A stretch of 8,193 nucleotides of DNA from an uncultured Ruminiclostridium sp. GTDB taxonomy: Bacteria > Bacillota > Clostridia > Oscillospirales > Acutalibacteraceae. The translations under genes and the position numbers were made by a program. Below the pieces are notes generated by a model. The model was given only the letters and a program-made list of their open reading frames with translations. It made no database searches and was not told the DNA's origin. Of the stretch, positions 6,373 through 8,193 are shown piece after piece; position 1 is the stretch's first letter, and every line of letters begins with the position of its first letter. The stretch spans positions 1-8,193 of the forward strand of contig CABUCM010000069.1 in NCBI GenBank assembly GCA_902490005.1, written 5' to 3'.

Positions 6373-6450
6373 CAAAAACAGCTTTTGGGGCGTTTTTGGA
6401 CCAAAACAGGGGTGAAAGGGCGATTTCACCCTAAACTCTTGCAAGAGTTT
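6373..6450. repeat. Cluster of nested inverted repeats, possible dispersed repeat element
   Basis: Four inverted repeats lie in tandem in under 80 bp: CAAAAAC/GTTTTTG (6373-6379 and 6392-6398), TTTTGG/CCAAAA (6394-6406, overlapping the first), GGGTGAAA/TTTCACCC (6410-6417 and 6424-6431), and the perfect 18-bp palindrome AAACTCTTG plus its complement (6433-6450). A run GGGAGGG follows. This density is far above the surroundings and does not look like a second terminator, since no T tract follows. It could be a structured intergenic repeat or the end of an element. Copies elsewhere in the genome would be needed to name it. Confidence 0.6.
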
Positions 6451-6475
6451 GGGAGGGAAAACGATGAATAAATAA
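6451..6475 (+). other. Orphan ribosome binding site and start codon, possible truncated gene start
   Basis: GGGAGGG (6451-6457) is followed after 6 nt by ATG (6464), which reads only three codons (M-N-K) before TAA. A strong site joined to a dead frame suggests the 5' end of a gene cut off by a deletion or insertion at about 6470, after which the sequence turns AT-rich. Chance is possible because the G-rich run may belong to the neighbouring repeat. Confidence 0.25.
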
Positions 6476-6655
6476 TTGTTGATTAATGTATAAAAATTTA
6501 TTTTATAACAGTCCAATGGAGGTTGGAGTTATAATTTATCTACACGTAGATATAAGACATATATCCTAACAACCGCAGAAAAAAGAGGCATAGATCCTTG
6601 TCTCGGACCATATCTTTGTTTTTTTGCTTTAATCGGCATAAATCCCTATAAAACA
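6476..6655. other. Gene-free AT-rich stretch with two short inverted repeats
   Basis: No convincing coding frame is seen. TATAAAA/TTTTATA with a 5-nt spacer lies at 6489-6507. TATCTAC/GTAGATA with a 2-nt spacer lies at 6537-6552, just after a TATAAT (6530-6535) that lacks a good -35 partner. The second repeat could be an operator for the small HTH protein downstream; this is only a guess from position. A run of seven T near 6620 follows a poorly paired stretch and is not called a terminator. Confidence 0.4.
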
Positions 6656-6684
6656 TTGATTTTTGTAGAAGTATTTGGTATTAT
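6656..6684 (+). promoter_or_regulatory. Candidate promoter of the HTH gene
   Basis: TTGATT (6656-6661) and TATTAT (6679-6684) are exactly 17 bp apart, in AT-rich DNA. Transcription would start near 6691, about 48 nt before the ATG at 6739. The two boxes match the sigma-A consensus in nine of twelve positions. Confidence 0.6.
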
Positions 6685-6738
6685 GTGTTCTGTGAAAGTA
6701 TAGTTAAGCGTCTACTGAAGAAAAAGAGAGGTTTTACA

Positions 6739-6924
6739 ATGGAGTCTCCAATTGAACGCTGGTATTCTATGAAAGAAATAACCGAATATCTCGGCGTTAG
6801 CCGTGATACTGTACTTAACTGGATAGAAAAACGCAATATGCCCGCCACAAAAATCGGCCGCCTGTGGAAGTTTAAGATTAGTGAGGTCGAGGGGTGGGTA
6901 AAAGGTGGAAATACGGCGGAATAA
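6739..6924 (+). CDS. Small excisionase-family helix-turn-helix protein
   Basis: This 61-residue protein is nearly all one MerR/excisionase-type winged HTH domain. The pattern RWYSMKEITEYLGVSRDTVL (residues 7-26) is the helix-turn-helix, and WIEKRNMPATKIGRLWKFKI (28-47) is the wing with the typical GRLWKF turn. It should bind DNA through residues near S21-R22-D23 and the wing. Such proteins act as recombination directionality factors or as small regulators at the head of mobile and defence cassettes. The start is the ATG at 6739, 7 nt after AGAGAGG (6725-6731); the frame stays open upstream to 6685, but that start lies at the -10 box and has no ribosome binding site. It precedes the 361-residue gene in the same direction after a gap of about 140 nt, so the two may be co-transcribed. 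No integrase is in the window. Confidence 0.85.
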   Translation: MESPIERWYSMKEITEYLGVSRDTVLNWIEKRNMPATKIGRLWKFKISEVEGWVKGGNTAE

Positions 6925-7024
6925 ATTAATTCAGATCCCTTTTCATTTACTGATATATGATTCGGCTAATTGTAGGATTAAAATTGATTAGATCCTTTCA
7001 ATCTGACGATGAAGGAGAAGAACC

Positions 7025-7048
7025 ATGGGAGATACAGGCACCAAATAG
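7025..7048 (+). other. Seven-codon ORF with strong ribosome binding site ahead of the 361-residue gene
   Basis: AAGGAG (7012-7017) lies 7 nt before ATG 7025, the best-spaced site in this part of the window. It opens a frame reading MGDTGTK and stopping at TAG (7046-7048), 14 nt before the likely start of the next gene at 7063. It may be a leader peptide that couples translation. Alternatively it is the true N-terminus broken by the loss of one A in the run at 7043-7045, since the reading frame just beyond continues IEKSGEMAQRIPW without a stop. Confidence 0.4.
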
Positions 7049-7062
7049 AAAAGAGCGGTGAA

Positions 7063-8148
7063 ATGGCGCAGAGAATACCCTGGGATATGAGTGAGGCAGT
7101 CATCATGCTTGATGCGCTGATTGCCGCTCGTGAGGGACGGATAGCCCGGAAAGATGCAATTGAATCAGTGTCCTTTGAGCTTCGTACTCGTGCAAAGAAA
7201 AGTTGTGTCGATTTGGACGATATCTTTCGGAATGTGAATGGCATTACGTTGCAGATGTCCACAATGGAATATATTCTGACTGATGGCCAAAAGGGGTTGA
7301 AAAAATCTTCTATGCCTAAACTGTTTCAGGATGCAGTTGCTATATATCGAAACGATAGAGCAACTTTCGAAAAAATGTTGAGTGAGGCAAAAGACATGCC
7401 AGACACAAAATCAATACAAGACCAATATTTTTCATGGCTGGCGTCACAAGTGTCTCCGGCACAACTGACAGAATTATACGTAATATATGCTGACATTGAA
7501 GGTTTTTGCCTCAAGCGCGGCATTATAAAAAAGAAACTGTTTGGATTAACCAGCCTTGCCGACATTCATAAGGTGGCTGATACCGTTGAATCGAATAAAA
7601 TTTTTCGTTTTACGTTTAAAAAAAATTTGAACAAGATGAGTTTTGCCATGCGGCTTTACTATCGCTTCATGAAAGAACACCCGGAGTTTCTTGTGCAGGC
7701 AGCACCTATAAAGCCTGCATTGGAGCCAATTGAGCAGGCAGAAAAAGTACAGGAACCGGCAGTAAAAAATGTTGATAATACAATCAACTTTGCATCTATT
7801 GATTCCCTTGCGTTTACACAGCCTACAGAATTTTCATATTTCGGAGAGTTACGGGCTAAGGTCAGTTCTTGGACGCAATTATATATGCGGGTCATTTCCT
7901 GCCTGTTGAATGATTACCCGGATACACTTCTGGCATATATCAATCGCAATATCAGCGGTCAGGGTCGGTATGATTTTGCAGACCAGACCGGAGTGAGAAG
8001 TATGGTGGCACCGAAAAAGGTACAGGATAATTTCTATCTGGAAACTAATATCGGTGTAGCAGATATCATTGGCAAGATTAGGAAGTTGCTCGACCTATGC
8101 AATGTGGATTACGGGAGTCTGGAAGTTTACTATCAAAAACAATGTTGA
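7063..8148 (+). CDS. Modular protein of unknown function, 361 residues
   Basis: No function is recognised. Three blocks can be seen. Block A (residues 6-108) begins PWDMSEAVIMLDALIAAREG and holds SVSFELRTRA and FRNVNGITLQM. Block B (about 117-208) is helical, with YFSWLASQVSP, KKKLFGLTSLADI and SFAMRLYYRFM. A linker of about 45 residues rich in Pro, Ala, Glu and Lys (212-255) leads to block C (256-361), with SSWTQLYMRVISCLLNDYP, FYLETNIGVADIIGKIRKLL and a C-terminal YYQKQC. No signal peptide, membrane helix or obvious catalytic motif is seen. From memory, similar N- and C-terminal blocks flank enzymatic domains in accessory-region proteins of Clostridia, so this could be an adaptor or target-recognition component; that is weakly supported. 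The start is uncertain: ATG 7063 (weak GGTGA just upstream) suits the domain boundary, ATG 7009 adds 18 residues but has no ribosome binding site. The 45 bases after its stop hold nothing recognisable. Confidence 0.78.
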   Translation: MAQRIPWDMSEAVIMLDALIAAREGRIARKDAIESVSFELRTRAKKSCVDLDDIFRNVNGITLQMSTMEYILTDGQKGLKKSSMPKLFQDAVAIYRNDRATFEKMLSEAKDMPDTKSIQDQYFSWLASQVSPAQLTELYVIYADIEGFCLKRGIIKKKLFGLTSLADIHKVADTVESNKIFRFTFKKNLNKMSFAMRLYYRFMKEHPEFLVQAAPIKPALEPIEQAEKVQEPAVKNVDNTINFASIDSLAFTQPTEFSYFGELRAKVSSWTQLYMRVISCLLNDYPDTLLAYINRNISGQGRYDFADQTGVRSMVAPKKVQDNFYLETNIGVADIIGKIRKLLDLCNVDYGSLEVYYQKQC

Positions 8149-8193
8149 GTTTGTCTGCAACAGCCCGTTCCAGGTAGTTGCACCCAAGGGCAG

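Noticed and set aside
6220..6516. Minus-strand 98-codon frame overlapping the end of queA and its terminator
   Set aside because: It crosses the queA terminator and the inverted-repeat cluster, and has no domain or initiation signal. It is probably a by-product of the repeat sequence.
6577..6627. Possible terminator before the T run near 6620
   Set aside because: Only short, broken pairings (AAAGA with TCTTT, TCC with GGA) can be drawn, so the hairpin is too weak to call.
1..8193. tRNA or rRNA genes, CRISPR arrays, insertion-sequence transposases, integrase
   Set aside because: None was seen on reading both strands: no regularly spaced direct repeats, no transposase or integrase motifs in the frames, and no tRNA-like cloverleaf ending in CCA was noticed.

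Overview
The window looks like a chromosomal segment from a low-to-mid GC Gram-positive anaerobe, most likely a Clostridia-class Firmicute. This rests on strong AGGAGG-type ribosome binding sites, consensus sigma-A promoters with 17-bp spacers, hairpin-plus-U terminators, and a lysine riboswitch in front of a diaminopimelate/lysine operon. Genus cannot be fixed from the sequence alone.

Layout. (1) 1-1518, plus strand: a strong promoter with a perfect 22-bp palindrome at the predicted transcription start, a leader of about 150 nt, and a 400-residue cupin protein resembling class I mannose-6-phosphate isomerase. It ends at a perfect 34-bp palindromic terminator that also serves the converging operon. 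(2) 1542-5189, minus strand: promoter, lysine riboswitch, intrinsic terminator, then asd, dapA, dapB and a free-standing two-ACT-domain protein. The first three genes carry aspartyl phosphate to tetrahydrodipicolinate. The ACT protein looks like the regulatory half of an aspartokinase without its kinase. (3) 5183-6360, plus strand: queA (tRNA queuosine modification) with its own promoter and terminator. The queA promoter and the lysine-operon promoter are back-to-back and share the same -35 bases on opposite strands. (4) 6361-6740: a gene-free stretch of dense inverted repeats followed by AT-rich DNA, probably the edge of an accessory region. (5) 6739-8148, plus strand: a 61-residue excisionase-type helix-turn-helix protein and a 361-residue modular protein of unknown function, perhaps the start of a mobile or defence-type cassette that continues past the window.

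How the parts work together. Lysine bound to the riboswitch should end transcription before asd, so end product controls the whole asd-dapA-dapB-ACT operon. The DapA sequence seems to have lost part of the classical lysine-inhibition site, which would place control mainly on the RNA and perhaps on the ACT protein. The most unusual observations are the shared -35 divergent promoter, the palindrome at the cupin-gene start site, a pairing that competes with the riboswitch P1 helix, and the unclassified HTH/361-residue pair with a seven-codon ORF (or frameshift) at its start.
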